Shown piece by piece: positions 27,431-34,534 of a DNA stretch of 34,534 nucleotides. The stretch is taken from positions 1 through 34,534 of the IMG/VR virus record IMGVR_UViG_3300028399_000023; one strand, written 5' to 3'. The stretch is from a virus. Numbering within the stretch: position 1 is the first letter of the stretch; each line of letters begins with the position of its first letter. A program made the translations under genes and the position numbers. Under the pieces are notes generated by a model. The model saw only the letters and a program-made list of their open reading frames with translations, was not told where the DNA came from and ran no database searches.

Positions 27431-28727
27431 GTGGATGCGTCGCAAAGCAAGTCGTGCACTGGGGCTGTTGTTGTCTCCCTATAGCGGTGCGGTCTGGCCT
27501 AAGCGCAATGTGCGTCGGCTGATTATGGAGGGCTATGAGCGCAACGTCATTGTGTTCCGTTGTATTGAAGAGGTTTCCAAGGCGGTCGCTAGTGTGCCGG
27601 TGGAAGTGTATCGGGAAGACGAACCTGCGAATATTCCCGAGTTGACCACTCTGTTGCAGCGCCCCAATTATCAGACTTCACTGAGTATGTTGGTGCGCGA
27701 ACTGATAACGGATCTGCTAACCACAGGGGATTTGTACATTGAACGAGTGCGGCCAGGAGAGCGGCGCCCACCGACAGAACTGTGGCCTTTGCGACCGATG
27801 TATATGCGCCCCATTGTCAATGGTGGTCGCATTACGGGGTATGAGTATTCGGTCAATGGAAATAAGACTACTTGGGAAGTTGACACTGTTACTGGTAAGT
27901 CTGATATTCTGCATTTACGTACTGCCAATCCACTTGATAGTATGCATGGTCTCCCGCCCATTCAGGTTGCTGCAGCTAATATTGATCAGCATAATGAGGG
28001 GGATCTATGGAATTACTCGCTGCTCAAGAACGGGGCTGCGCTGTCAGGCATTTTGTATACCGAAGGTCAGTTAGATGACCAGCAATTTGCCAATGTGCAG
28101 CAGATGCTTAAAGAGACTTGGGGTGGTGGACGTAATGCTGGAGGCATTCCTGTTTTGGAAGGAGGTCTGAAGTTTCAAGAGACTATGATGCGGCCGAGTG
28201 ATATGGCCTGGCTGGACAACAAGGACATGACTGCGCGGTTTATCTGTCAGGCTTTTGGTGTACCACCCCATTTGTTGGGGTTGGCACAGGGCAGCACTTT
28301 CAATAATGTGCAGGAAGCGCGCATCTATTTTTGGGACACTACTGTGGTGCCGATGGCTAAGTGGTTGTGGGAAGAGGTGGGCAATTGGCTGGCGCAGGAC
28401 TGGGAGGGGATTTCTATCGTGCCTGACTTTGATCAGGTGCCGGCACTAGAGTCTCGCCGCGAGCAACGCTGGGAACGGTTGCAGAAGGCAGAGTTCTTAA
28501 CCATTAATGAAAAGCGTGAGGCGCTGGGCTATCCCCCAGTTGAGGGTGGTGATGTGCTGTACATGCCAGCTACAATGATCCCGGTGGGTAGTGAGCCAGA
28601 GGATGCGGAAGAGGCAGCTAAGGATTTGGATCTGTCGCCAGAAGAGTATGAACGGTGGTTGCGGGAGCAGGGAGTGGCGCCGCTGCGAGCCAAGAGTCTA
28701 ACCAAGCTGGCTTATGGGGAGGAGTGA
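27423..28727 (+). CDS. Portal protein (HK97 family)
   Basis: 434 residues from MFKWMRRKASRALG; GAGGA is 7 bases upstream and the gene overlaps the terL stop by 8. NVIVFRCIEEVSKAVASVPVEVY, LLQRPNYQTSLSMLVRELITDLLTTGDLYIE, WPLRPMYMRPI, ILHLRTANPLDSMHGLPPIQVA and GVPPHLLGLAQGSTFNNVQEARIYFWDTTVVPMAKWLWEEVGNWL are the standard blocks of Phage_portal proteins. A dodecamer of it forms the DNA entry channel at one capsid vertex. The length is usual. Confidence 0.95.
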   Translation: MFKWMRRKASRALGLLLSPYSGAVWPKRNVRRLIMEGYERNVIVFRCIEEVSKAVASVPVEVYREDEPANIPELTTLLQRPNYQTSLSMLVRELITDLLTTGDLYIERVRPGERRPPTELWPLRPMYMRPIVNGGRITGYEYSVNGNKTTWEVDTVTGKSDILHLRTANPLDSMHGLPPIQVAAANIDQHNEGDLWNYSLLKNGAALSGILYTEGQLDDQQFANVQQMLKETWGGGRNAGGIPVLEGGLKFQETMMRPSDMAWLDNKDMTARFICQAFGVPPHLLGLAQGSTFNNVQEARIYFWDTTVVPMAKWLWEEVGNWLAQDWEGISIVPDFDQVPALESRREQRWERLQKAEFLTINEKREALGYPPVEGGDVLYMPATMIPVGSEPEDAEEAAKDLDLSPEEYERWLREQGVAPLRAKSLTKLAYGEE

Positions 28728-28728
28728 C

Positions 28729-28968
28729 ATGCAACTGTCAATTGAAATCAAAGATGATGAGGGTCGTGTGATTTTTCAGGGAGATGAAGAGACTGCACGC
28801 CAGTTGTGGCGTAAGTTGCAAGAGATCTTTTCTGAGCCACAGCCTTATGTGCCGGTGCCTATTCCGACGCCACAGCCGCTGCCGTGGTCTCCTATCTACT
28901 ACACTCAGCCGTGCTCAAGCACATGTGATTGTAGGGAAGAAGATGTTGTTGGGGTCTGTGTGTCATGA
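28729..28968 (+). CDS. Small proline-rich hypothetical protein
   Basis: 79 residues from MQLSIEIKDDEGRVIFQGDEETARQLWRKLQEIF, an alpha/beta start. Then comes a proline-rich stretch (PVPIPTPQPLPWSP) and a cysteine cluster (CSSTCDCREEDVVGVC). GGAGGA precedes the ATG. It lies between portal and head morphogenesis genes, a place where small unknown genes are common. No family is recognised. Confidence 0.6.
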   Translation: MQLSIEIKDDEGRVIFQGDEETARQLWRKLQEIFSEPQPYVPVPIPTPQPLPWSPIYYTQPCSSTCDCREEDVVGVCVS

Positions 28969-29147
28969 GCAACAATAAAAACGCGCTGGAGTTGATGGTG
29001 GACAGGATAGCGGCATTAGAGCAGGTCATGCTTGGGGTTGCGGAAGCGGTACGTGTTGCGCTGCCCTACACACAGCCACAGATTGACCGTACACTGGCTG
29101 ATTGGAATGCTAAGTTGCAGCAGCTTATGAAAGACGCGGAGAGTTGA
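28965..29147 (+). CDS. Small helical hypothetical protein
   Basis: 60 residues, helical (ALELMVDRIAALEQVMLGVAEAVRVAL ... DRTLADWNAKLQQLMKDAES). The ATG overlaps the upstream stop as ATGA and its stop abuts the GTG of the head protein gene. Coupled translation is likely; it may be a minor head or scaffold accessory. No family is recognised. Confidence 0.55.
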   Translation: MSNNKNALELMVDRIAALEQVMLGVAEAVRVALPYTQPQIDRTLADWNAKLQQLMKDAES

Positions 29148-30761
29148 GTGTTTGTTCTGGCTGAAGGCAGTGAGCAAGAGCAAAGACGCAATATTGCGCG
29201 CACACTGCGGCTGCGAGCTAGGTTGGAACGTGGGGTGCGGCGACGTATTGCTAAGTTTTTGCGTCAGCAGGGAGAGCGTATGTTGGAGGCATTGACCAGC
29301 GCTCCGACGGTGGAGGAAGGAGAGTATCGAGCAATGCAGGAGCTGCAGCAGAGTCTGTCGGCACTGACTCGTGTGGTGCGTGGAGTGCAGAGCGCTACCA
29401 TTGAAGTGTTTGGACGCCAGGCCATGGAGGAGGTAGGCAAGAGTGCGATGGTGAGATTGGTGCACAAGGATGCAGATACTAGCTTTGCTGCATTGCGTGA
29501 TCGCTATGTGCAGGAGCAGGGGCTGGTCAAGGCTAAGGCGATTAATGAGACCACGCGCGAGCGCTGGCGGCGACGCATTCGGGGTGTGTTGCGTGAGGGT
29601 GGGGGAGAGCGCGAGGTGGTACAGGAGTTGCGCAAGCTGATCACTGGGGCGCGTAACCGTCGTCGTGCCTGGACTATTGCTCGCACTGAGGTGCATGCTG
29701 CCAGTGTGTTTGCGGTGCATGCGGGGCTGAAGGCTACTGGATTTCGGCCGGACAAGAAGTGGAGCACAACGCTGGATGGGCGGGAGCGGGCCAGCCATCG
29801 TGCGGCCAATGCTCAGATTGTGAAGTTTGATGAGGATTTCATAATCGAGGGGGAGCGGTTGGCCTATCCTGGAGATCCGCGAGGCAGTGCACGCAATGTG
29901 GTGAACTGTCGTTGTATGGTGATGTATGTGCCGCCACAGGTTAAGCCGCGAGTGGTGGTGCCGCAAGAGCGTCCTGTGGTGGCGGCCCCGCAAGAAGGCA
30001 ATTTGCCACCGGACATTGCTGAGAACCTGGACTTTGAATGGCGCATGACCTTCTCTGAAAGCATAGGGGTTGAAGAAGCGCGCAAGAGGGTGGAGAAGGC
30101 AATACAGGATTTCATGGATAAGAATCCAGACATCTATCGCACCACCAACTTTGGTACGTTGTTGAAGGTGCTGGATGAGGGTCGGTTTAAGTCTCAGTTT
30201 GAGACCAACATCTCTAGTGGAGTGTTGGCCCCCGAATTTCGGCGCAAGGTGGAAAGCAAGGTGTTGGGAGTGGCAGACGATATTCCGGTTGAACAACGAC
30301 CGATTTATGGGTTTATGTCGACCGACCCATTCAGAGAACGGAGTGCGTTGAATTACGGCGGTGGAGATGGTTCAGTGCCGTATAAGGTGGTGGTGAAGTT
30401 TAAGAAGGATGTGTCTAAGCGCACGACGTACACTATAGGGGATTCGTTGGACTCTAGTGGTTTGTATGACAAACAAACTCCTTCTTTGCGTGCAGCTCCA
30501 GTCGGGACGCCCCGTTGGTATACGGCGGAATCTCGTGTGGCTAATGCGGTAATAGAGAACGAGATTGATTTTGATGATATTGACAAACGAATCAACAAAT
30601 ACATTAGCTATATTGAAGTGCAAATCCATGGTGGAGTGACTGTGGATGACATTGCGGAAGTGTTGATTCCGAAACGTATGCGTCAGAGCATGTTGGGTAG
30701 CATGCTCACTCGCAAATTAAATCAATTGGGGATTCCATACAGGTTTGTGGGTAGCGTATGA
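29148..30761 (+). CDS. SPP1 gp7-like head protein fused to ART-like domain
   Basis: 537 residues, GTG start directly after the upstream stop. Residues about 120-262 carry RTEVHAASVFAVHAGLKATGF, KKWSTTLDGRERASHR, ERLAYPGDPRGSARNVVNCRC, the Mu F/SPP1 gp7 minor head signature. A proline-rich linker (263-287) leads to a C-terminal domain (about 300-537) with RPIYGFMSTDP, LNYGGGDG, VVVKFKKDVSKRTTYTIGDSL and EVQIHGGVTVDDIAEVLIP. This pattern resembles ADP-ribosyltransferase-fold phage domains (RPxYG ... R-T-x-T-x-GDS). The head part connects to the portal; an injected enzyme is possible for the second part, but activity is not shown. Confidence 0.8.
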   Translation: MFVLAEGSEQEQRRNIARTLRLRARLERGVRRRIAKFLRQQGERMLEALTSAPTVEEGEYRAMQELQQSLSALTRVVRGVQSATIEVFGRQAMEEVGKSAMVRLVHKDADTSFAALRDRYVQEQGLVKAKAINETTRERWRRRIRGVLREGGGEREVVQELRKLITGARNRRRAWTIARTEVHAASVFAVHAGLKATGFRPDKKWSTTLDGRERASHRAANAQIVKFDEDFIIEGERLAYPGDPRGSARNVVNCRCMVMYVPPQVKPRVVVPQERPVVAAPQEGNLPPDIAENLDFEWRMTFSESIGVEEARKRVEKAIQDFMDKNPDIYRTTNFGTLLKVLDEGRFKSQFETNISSGVLAPEFRRKVESKVLGVADDIPVEQRPIYGFMSTDPFRERSALNYGGGDGSVPYKVVVKFKKDVSKRTTYTIGDSLDSSGLYDKQTPSLRAAPVGTPRWYTAESRVANAVIENEIDFDDIDKRINKYISYIEVQIHGGVTVDDIAEVLIPKRMRQSMLGSMLTRKLNQLGIPYRFVGSV

Positions 30762-30982
30762 GCATTCGTATAATTGCAACGACTCCTCCCCTGCCTGACG
30801 GCACCATTGAATCTGCGCTGGTGCAGACTGGTCCGCGCGTGGGGTTCATTCTGAATCTGATTGACAAGACTAGGTCGGAAGAAGTGTCGTTGCCAGGGTT
30901 GGCGCGGTGGGCAGAGTGGACATATGAGCCTACAGAGGAGGAGCGGAGGCGGATTCGAGAGGTATTGAACGAGGTTGTGTAG
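30758..30982 (+). CDS. Hypothetical small protein
   Basis: 74 residues: IRIIATTPPLPDGTIESALVQTGPRVGFILNLIDKT (beta-rich), LARWAEWTYEPTEEERRRIREVLNEVV (helical). The ATG overlaps the upstream stop as ATGA. No family is recognised. A hairpin overlaps its stop codon. Confidence 0.55.
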   Translation: MSIRIIATTPPLPDGTIESALVQTGPRVGFILNLIDKTRSEEVSLPGLARWAEWTYEPTEEERRRIREVLNEVV

Positions 30983-30999
30983 GCCGAAAGCCTGGCCTA
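30980..30999 (+). other. Small hairpin over the stop codon before the protease gene
   Basis: TAGGCC (30980-30985, including the stop codon) pairs with GGCCTA (30994-30999). No T-run follows. The 85-base gap to the protease start is the largest in the head module; TATAAA near 31025 could be a promoter -10 element, but no good -35 box was seen. Confidence 0.35.
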
Positions 31000-31067
31000 T
31001 ACTTGGGATAACTGCCCGATCAACTATAAATAGAACAACGTCGGCAAGTGACACGACGAGGGCAGCG

Positions 31068-32135
31068 ATGTTGAAGAAACAGATTGACGTACCCCTGGAA
31101 GTGAAGGAGCTGTCTGAGGACGGCACCTTTTCTGGTTATGCCAGTGTGTATGGTGTGGAAGATCTTGATGGCGACGTGATTGAGCACGGTGCCTTCAAGG
31201 ACGCCAAACCTGGCATCCCCATGTTGTGGCAACATAACCCCACCAACCCCATTGGGGTCTATCCGGTTTTGAAGAATGATGACAAGGGGTTGTATGTAGA
31301 GGGCAAGTTGGTGCTAGAGGTGCAGCAGGCCAAGGAAGCCTATGCACTGATGAAAGCTGGTGTGCCTTTGGCTCTGTCTGTGGGGTTCTCAGTGCCGCCG
31401 GGAGGGATAGAGTGGGACGACAAAAAGAAGGTTCGGCGGATCAAGACGGCTGAACTGTGGGAGGCTTCTGTTGTCACCTTCCCGGCCAATCCTCAGGCCA
31501 AGATTCTGTCAGTAAAACGTGCCACTCGGTTCCGAGATCTACCACTCGCCCCACGAGACCGTGCATGGGATCGGGCAGCAGCGGAACGGCGAGTACGTCG
31601 ATGGGCTGGCGCGGAAGATGAACCGAATGAACGCTATCGTCAGGCTTTTTTCTGGTATGATGACAGTGAGCCTGAGAACTTTGGCAGCTACAAGTTGATG
31701 TTTGCTGATGTGGTGGACGGTGAGTTGCGCGCAGTGCCGCGAGGAGTGTTTGCTGCCGCTGCCGCCATTGAGGGGGCGCGTGGTGGAGTGAACTTGCCTT
31801 CGGGAGATGTTCCTGCAGTGCGGCGACACATTGCGCGCTATTACGCCAAGATGAGTGATGAGTGGGGTGAAGAGCTGTTGCCGCCATGGGAGAAGAGTGC
31901 TGGGGAGGCTTTTGCTGATTTGCTGGCGGCACAGGCGGATCTTATCGAGCGCCCCAAGGAATTTGAAGCCTTTTTGCGTGATGCAGGCTTTCACCGTGAC
32001 CAGGCGAAGGCGATTGCCACTCGCTATAAGGATGCGGTGATGAAGACTCGGCGTGATGCTGAAGATGAGGATGCGGATGAGCTGATTCAGTTGATGGAGC
32101 GCATCCGTAAGTCAATGGGTACTACACAGGAGTGA
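31068..32135 (+). CDS. HK97-type prohead protease with C-terminal extension
   Basis: 355 residues from MLKKQIDVPLEVKEL; GAGG is 7 bases upstream, and the 31 upstream codons lie in the non-coding gap. The protease part (1-150) has FSGYASVYGVEDLDGDVIEHGAF, MLWQHNPTNPIG (catalytic H56), LALSVGFSV (Ser104) and ELWEASVVTFPANPQAKI, as in Peptidase S78 proteins. The rest (about 155-290) has DLPLAPRDRAWDRAAAERRVRRWAG, ERYRQAFFWYD, FGSYKLMFADVVDGELRAVPRGVF and VRRHIARYYAKM. This second domain is often fused to or encoded with the protease and may act as scaffold. It processes the prohead before packaging. Confidence 0.9.
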   Translation: MLKKQIDVPLEVKELSEDGTFSGYASVYGVEDLDGDVIEHGAFKDAKPGIPMLWQHNPTNPIGVYPVLKNDDKGLYVEGKLVLEVQQAKEAYALMKAGVPLALSVGFSVPPGGIEWDDKKKVRRIKTAELWEASVVTFPANPQAKILSVKRATRFRDLPLAPRDRAWDRAAAERRVRRWAGAEDEPNERYRQAFFWYDDSEPENFGSYKLMFADVVDGELRAVPRGVFAAAAAIEGARGGVNLPSGDVPAVRRHIARYYAKMSDEWGEELLPPWEKSAGEAFADLLAAQADLIERPKEFEAFLRDAGFHRDQAKAIATRYKDAVMKTRRDAEDEDADELIQLMERIRKSMGTTQE

Positions 32136-32139
32136 TGAA

Positions 32140-33423
32140 ATGGCTACTGAAGTGAAAGAGATGGTGGAGAAGTTTCTCCGTGATTGGGAGGAATACAAAG
32201 CCACCAACGAAGAGCGGCTGAAGCAGATCGAGGAGAAGGGTCGTGCTGATCCTCTGATTGAGGAAAAGCTGGCTAAGATGGACGAGGCTTTCGATGGATA
32301 TGAAAGCAAGCTGGAGGAGGTGCGCAAGGAGCTGGACAAGGTGGCCACGGCCATGAATCGTCCGCAGCATCATGGAGGTGGTGGCGTCGATGAAGAGACC
32401 AAGCACGCTGAGCAGTTCTATAAGATCAAGTCTGCTCTGTCTGGCAAGCGGTTTGATCCTGAGCAGGTGAACACCGAAGAGTTTGATCAGTTCAAGTCTG
32501 CCTTCGGTGAGTATCTGCGCAAGGAGACCAATGCGCTTTCGCCGGAAGTGCTCAAGGCTCTGTCGGTTGGCTCCAATCCGGACGGTGGTTACACGGTAAT
32601 GCCGCAGATGTCCAACCGCATCGTGGAGTACCGTTTCGAGTCCAGTCCGCTGCGTGAGCTGGCCACGGTGGAGACCATCACCTCTTCCAGCTATGAGATT
32701 CTGGTGGATGCTGACGAGTTCGATGCTGGATGGGTGTCTGAGACGGGCAATCGTGCAGACACCAACAATGCGCAGTTGAAGAAGATCGAAATTACTGCGC
32801 ATGAGATCTACGCTCAGCCCACTGCGACTCAGAAGATGCTGGATGATAGCATGTGGGATGTTGAGGCCTGGATCGTGCGCAAAGCTGGTCGCAAGATGGG
32901 GCGCGTGGAGGCTACTGCCTTTGTGACTGGTGATGGCGTGGAGAAGCCTCGCGGCATCCTGACCTACAGCGCTGGCACTTCGTTTGGTCAGATTGAGCAG
33001 ATCAATTCTGCCAATGCTGGTGCTCTGGGTGCGGATGATCTCATTGATCTGGAAACGGCGCTTAAGGAGGACTATCGCGGCAATGCTGTGTTCCTCATGA
33101 ACCGCACCACGGTTGGGGTTATCCGCAAGCTGAAGGACAGCAATGGTCAGTACCTGTGGCAGCCTGGACTGGCTAATGCGGTTCCGGCCACGCTGTTGGG
33201 CTACCCGTATCGGGTTGGTTCGGACATGCCGCAGGTGGCGAACAATGCACTGGCGGTGGCGTTTGGTGACTTCCGTGAAGCCTACACCATCGTGGATCGG
33301 GCAGACATTCGCCTGCTGCGTGACCCCTACACCGCTAAGCCGTATGTGCGGTTCTATATGACTGCGCGTGTTGGTGGTGCTGTGACCAACTTCGAAGCGC
33401 TGAAGCTGCTGAAGATCAGCTAA
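32140..33423 (+). CDS. Major capsid protein (HK97 fold)
   Basis: 427 residues. Residues about 1-75 form an acidic coiled coil (EVKEMVEKFLRDWEEYKATNEERLKQIEEKG), the scaffold-like delta domain that the protease removes. The body has LSVGSNPDGGYTVMPQMSNRIVEY, GWVSETGNRADTNNAQLKKIEI, GDGVEKPRGILTY and LLGYPYRVGSDMPQVANNALAVAFGDFREAYTIVDRADIRLLRDPYTAKPYVRFYMTARVGGAVTNFEALKLLKIS, standard Phage_capsid blocks. AGGAG precedes the ATG. Codon use is more GC-rich at third positions than in the flanking genes, as expected for a highly expressed gene. Confidence 0.97.
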   Translation: MATEVKEMVEKFLRDWEEYKATNEERLKQIEEKGRADPLIEEKLAKMDEAFDGYESKLEEVRKELDKVATAMNRPQHHGGGGVDEETKHAEQFYKIKSALSGKRFDPEQVNTEEFDQFKSAFGEYLRKETNALSPEVLKALSVGSNPDGGYTVMPQMSNRIVEYRFESSPLRELATVETITSSSYEILVDADEFDAGWVSETGNRADTNNAQLKKIEITAHEIYAQPTATQKMLDDSMWDVEAWIVRKAGRKMGRVEATAFVTGDGVEKPRGILTYSAGTSFGQIEQINSANAGALGADDLIDLETALKEDYRGNAVFLMNRTTVGVIRKLKDSNGQYLWQPGLANAVPATLLGYPYRVGSDMPQVANNALAVAFGDFREAYTIVDRADIRLLRDPYTAKPYVRFYMTARVGGAVTNFEALKLLKIS

Positions 33424-33438
33424 GAGGAGGACTAAACA

Positions 33439-33825
33439 ATGGCGAACTTTGACCAGGCTAATGACCTCAGTCCGGCGCAGTCTCTGGTCCCTGCTGCTTA
33501 CACCGCCAATGCCAATGGCACTGGGGTGGATCTGCAGGGGTTTGAGGCCGCGACGGTGATCGTGGATGTGGGGGCTATCACTGATGGCACTCACGTTGTG
33601 TCGCTGGAGGAGTCTGACGACGACAGCACCTACTCTGCTGTGGCGGCGGCAGATCTGCTGGGTTCTTTCCCGGCCTCGCTGTCTGCCAACAGCGTGTACA
33701 AGGTGGGCTATCGTGGCAGCAAGCGGTATATCCGTGCAGTCACTGCGGTCTCTGGCGCTACGAATGGAGCCGTGTATGGTGCCAGCATTGTGCGTGGTCG
33801 TCCGCAGGTGATGCCTGCAGCCTAA
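33439..33825 (+). CDS. Probable capsid decoration/head-stabilising protein
   Basis: 128 residues, with few charged residues and beta-rich: FEAATVIVDVGAITDGTHVVSLEESDDDSTYSAV, then VYKVGYRGSKRYIRAVTAVSGATNGAVYGASIVRG. This pattern is seen in small proteins encoded next to HK97-type capsid genes. GAGGAGG precedes the ATG, 15 bases after the capsid stop, and a strong terminator follows. High expression with the capsid gene suits a capsid surface protein. The assignment is by position and pattern; no decoration family is matched with certainty. Confidence 0.65.
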   Translation: MANFDQANDLSPAQSLVPAAYTANANGTGVDLQGFEAATVIVDVGAITDGTHVVSLEESDDDSTYSAVAAADLLGSFPASLSANSVYKVGYRGSKRYIRAVTAVSGATNGAVYGASIVRGRPQVMPAA

Positions 33826-33832
33826 TGAGGAT

Positions 33833-33868
33833 GGGTGGGGGCTGACCGTGGCCTCCACCCTTCTTTTT
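33833..33868 (+). terminator. Intrinsic terminator after capsid genes
   Basis: GGGTGGGGGC (33833-33842) pairs over 10 bp, with one G-U, to GCCTCCACCC (33851-33860) across an 8-base loop, followed directly by TTCTTTTT (33861-33868). This is a textbook rho-independent terminator inside the late operon, so genes further right need either partial read-through, antitermination or their own promoter. Confidence 0.9.
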
Positions 33869-33884
33869 ATAGAGGAGCAAAGAC

Positions 33885-34106
33885 ATGAGCAAAGTTCGTG
33901 TGAAAGAGAATGTGCGGTTTGCTTTTGGGGGCATTCATGTGGTTGATCTTAAAAAGGGTATAATGGATTTGCCTGATTCCAGGGCAGCTGAACTGATTCA
34001 GGCGGGGTATGCGGATCCGGTGGAGGAGAAGGAAGAGAAGAGTCGTGGCGAGGCGCCGCGCAATAAGGCACGTGGTGGTGCTCCGCAAAACAAAAGTGAG
34101 GAATAG
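33885..34106 (+). CDS. Hypothetical small structural-region protein
   Basis: 73 residues. The first 45 (VRVKENVRFAFGGIHVVDLKKGIMDLPDSRAAELIQAGYADP) resemble small phage proteins with a beta hairpin and an AAELIxAGYA helix found next to head-completion genes. The tail is highly charged and repetitive (two RG-A-PxNK units). AGAGGAG precedes the ATG. It is the first gene after the terminator. A head-tail joining role is possible from position only. Confidence 0.6.
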   Translation: MSKVRVKENVRFAFGGIHVVDLKKGIMDLPDSRAAELIQAGYADPVEEKEEKSRGEAPRNKARGGAPQNKSEE

Positions 34107-34108
34107 CA

Positions 34109-34519
34109 ATGGGCATTCTTGTTTCTAGTGCACCAAGTCAGCCTGCATTGACCTTTGATCGATTGCAGGTTGATGCTTATGTGGTGCGTGTGGCCCGTAA
34201 AGCACCCTATGCCTATCGTGTAGAGATGTCTATGGATTACTATGCGTTGGATGGTTCAGGTAACAGGGTGTATGCGAATCAGTCTTTTGTGCTGTCTAGT
34301 CAGGATTTCAATGTAGATTTTGCGCAATGGGCAATCGCTAACGGGTACGCCACTGATGAGGCGGATGTGCAATCCAAGGTGCAGCAGGCTGAGTCTGAGG
34401 TCAACACTGAATACAGCAATGGAACGATTGATCCATTCAAGTTGATGGCCTATTTCAAGTTGGGCATTGGGTTCCAAGTGAAGATCAAACAGACCAATGA
34501 TCTTGCGGGACTCGGTTAA
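34109..34519 (+). CDS. Hypothetical structural-region protein
   Basis: 136 residues. It contains LTFDRLQVDAYVVRVARKAPYAYRVEMSMDYYALDGSGNRVYANQSFVLSSQDFNVDFAQWAIANG (beta-rich), then acidic helices (DEADVQSKVQQAESEVNTEY) and KLMAYFKLGIGFQVKI. No family is recognised. It starts 2 bases after the upstream stop. It lies where connector, head-completion or tail genes would be expected; the window ends 15 bases after it. Confidence 0.6.
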   Translation: MGILVSSAPSQPALTFDRLQVDAYVVRVARKAPYAYRVEMSMDYYALDGSGNRVYANQSFVLSSQDFNVDFAQWAIANGYATDEADVQSKVQQAESEVNTEYSNGTIDPFKLMAYFKLGIGFQVKIKQTNDLAGLG

Positions 34520-34534
34520 AGTCATTGGATTGTG

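Noticed and set aside
29016-30296. 426-codon open frame opposite the head morphogenesis gene
   Set aside because: The product is His/Leu/Ser-rich with no motif or ribosome site, while the plus-strand frame carries the SPP1 gp7 signature.
32122-33858. 578-codon open frame on the minus strand opposite the capsid and decoration genes
   Set aside because: It is a shadow caused by third-position G/C bias; the product is Arg/His/Ile-rich without motifs and the plus strand has clear HK97 capsid genes.
1-34534. Integrase, repressor, attachment site or insertion sequence
   Set aside because: No recombinase motifs, transposase genes or terminal inverted repeats were seen anywhere in the window.

Overview
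This window is most of the genome of a tailed, double-stranded DNA phage (a siphovirus-like caudovirus). The evidence is an HK97-type head module (terminase, portal, SPP1 gp7-like head protein, prohead protease, major capsid protein), a family A DNA polymerase, and a lysis cassette with an embedded Rz/Rz1 spanin pair. Spanins, together with a secreted protein that ends like an outer-membrane beta-barrel, point to a Gram-negative host. No integrase, repressor module or attachment site was seen, so a lytic life style is likely. The host genus cannot be named from the sequence.

Layout. (1) 1-1574, plus strand: the end of the late region, with a small secreted PD-(D/E)XK-like protein, a holin-like membrane protein, a conserved membrane protein and Rz/Rz1. 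(2) 1575-1975: a purine-rich gap between convergent transcription units. (3) 1976-7059, minus strand: many small early genes, several with zinc-ribbon cysteines, interrupted at about 4499-5132 by a gene-free, highly structured stretch with two tRNA-like elements. (4) 7049-12009, minus: an overlapping cluster for thymine hypermodification of the phage DNA. It holds an HD nucleotidase, a thymidylate-synthase-family dUMP hydroxymethylase candidate, two amino acid:DNA transferase-like (aGPT-PPlase) proteins, a GNAT acetyltransferase, a 5-hmdU DNA kinase and a glycine-oxidase-like flavoprotein. (5) 12006-25118, minus: replication and recombination (SNF2-type helicase, VRR-NUC nuclease, Cas4/RecB-like nuclease, DNA polymerase, candidate ssDNA-binding protein, about ten unknown genes, primase-helicase, RHH-like regulator). 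A 0.7-kb non-coding stretch (22110-22842) carries a (TA)9 tract and short direct repeats. (6) 25119-25659: a divergent control region with an early promoter, nested inverted repeats and paired sequence boxes. (7) 25660-34534, plus: the late packaging and head genes, with a strong terminator after the capsid and decoration genes.

How the genes fit together. The inferred pathway makes hmdUMP in the nucleotide pool (thymidylate-synthase homologue, with the HD nucleotidase possibly removing dTMP) and incorporates hmdU during replication. The kinase would then phosphorylate hmdU in DNA and a transferase would replace the phosphate with an amino acid, probably glycine. The flavoenzyme would trim this to an aminomethyl group and the GNAT enzyme would acetylate it. 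This gene set matches the one proposed for 5-acetylaminomethyl-dU in Pseudomonas phage PaMx11-like viruses. The second transferase is an extra component. The modified thymine presumably protects the DNA from host nucleases. This is an inference from gene content; no chemistry is visible in the sequence.
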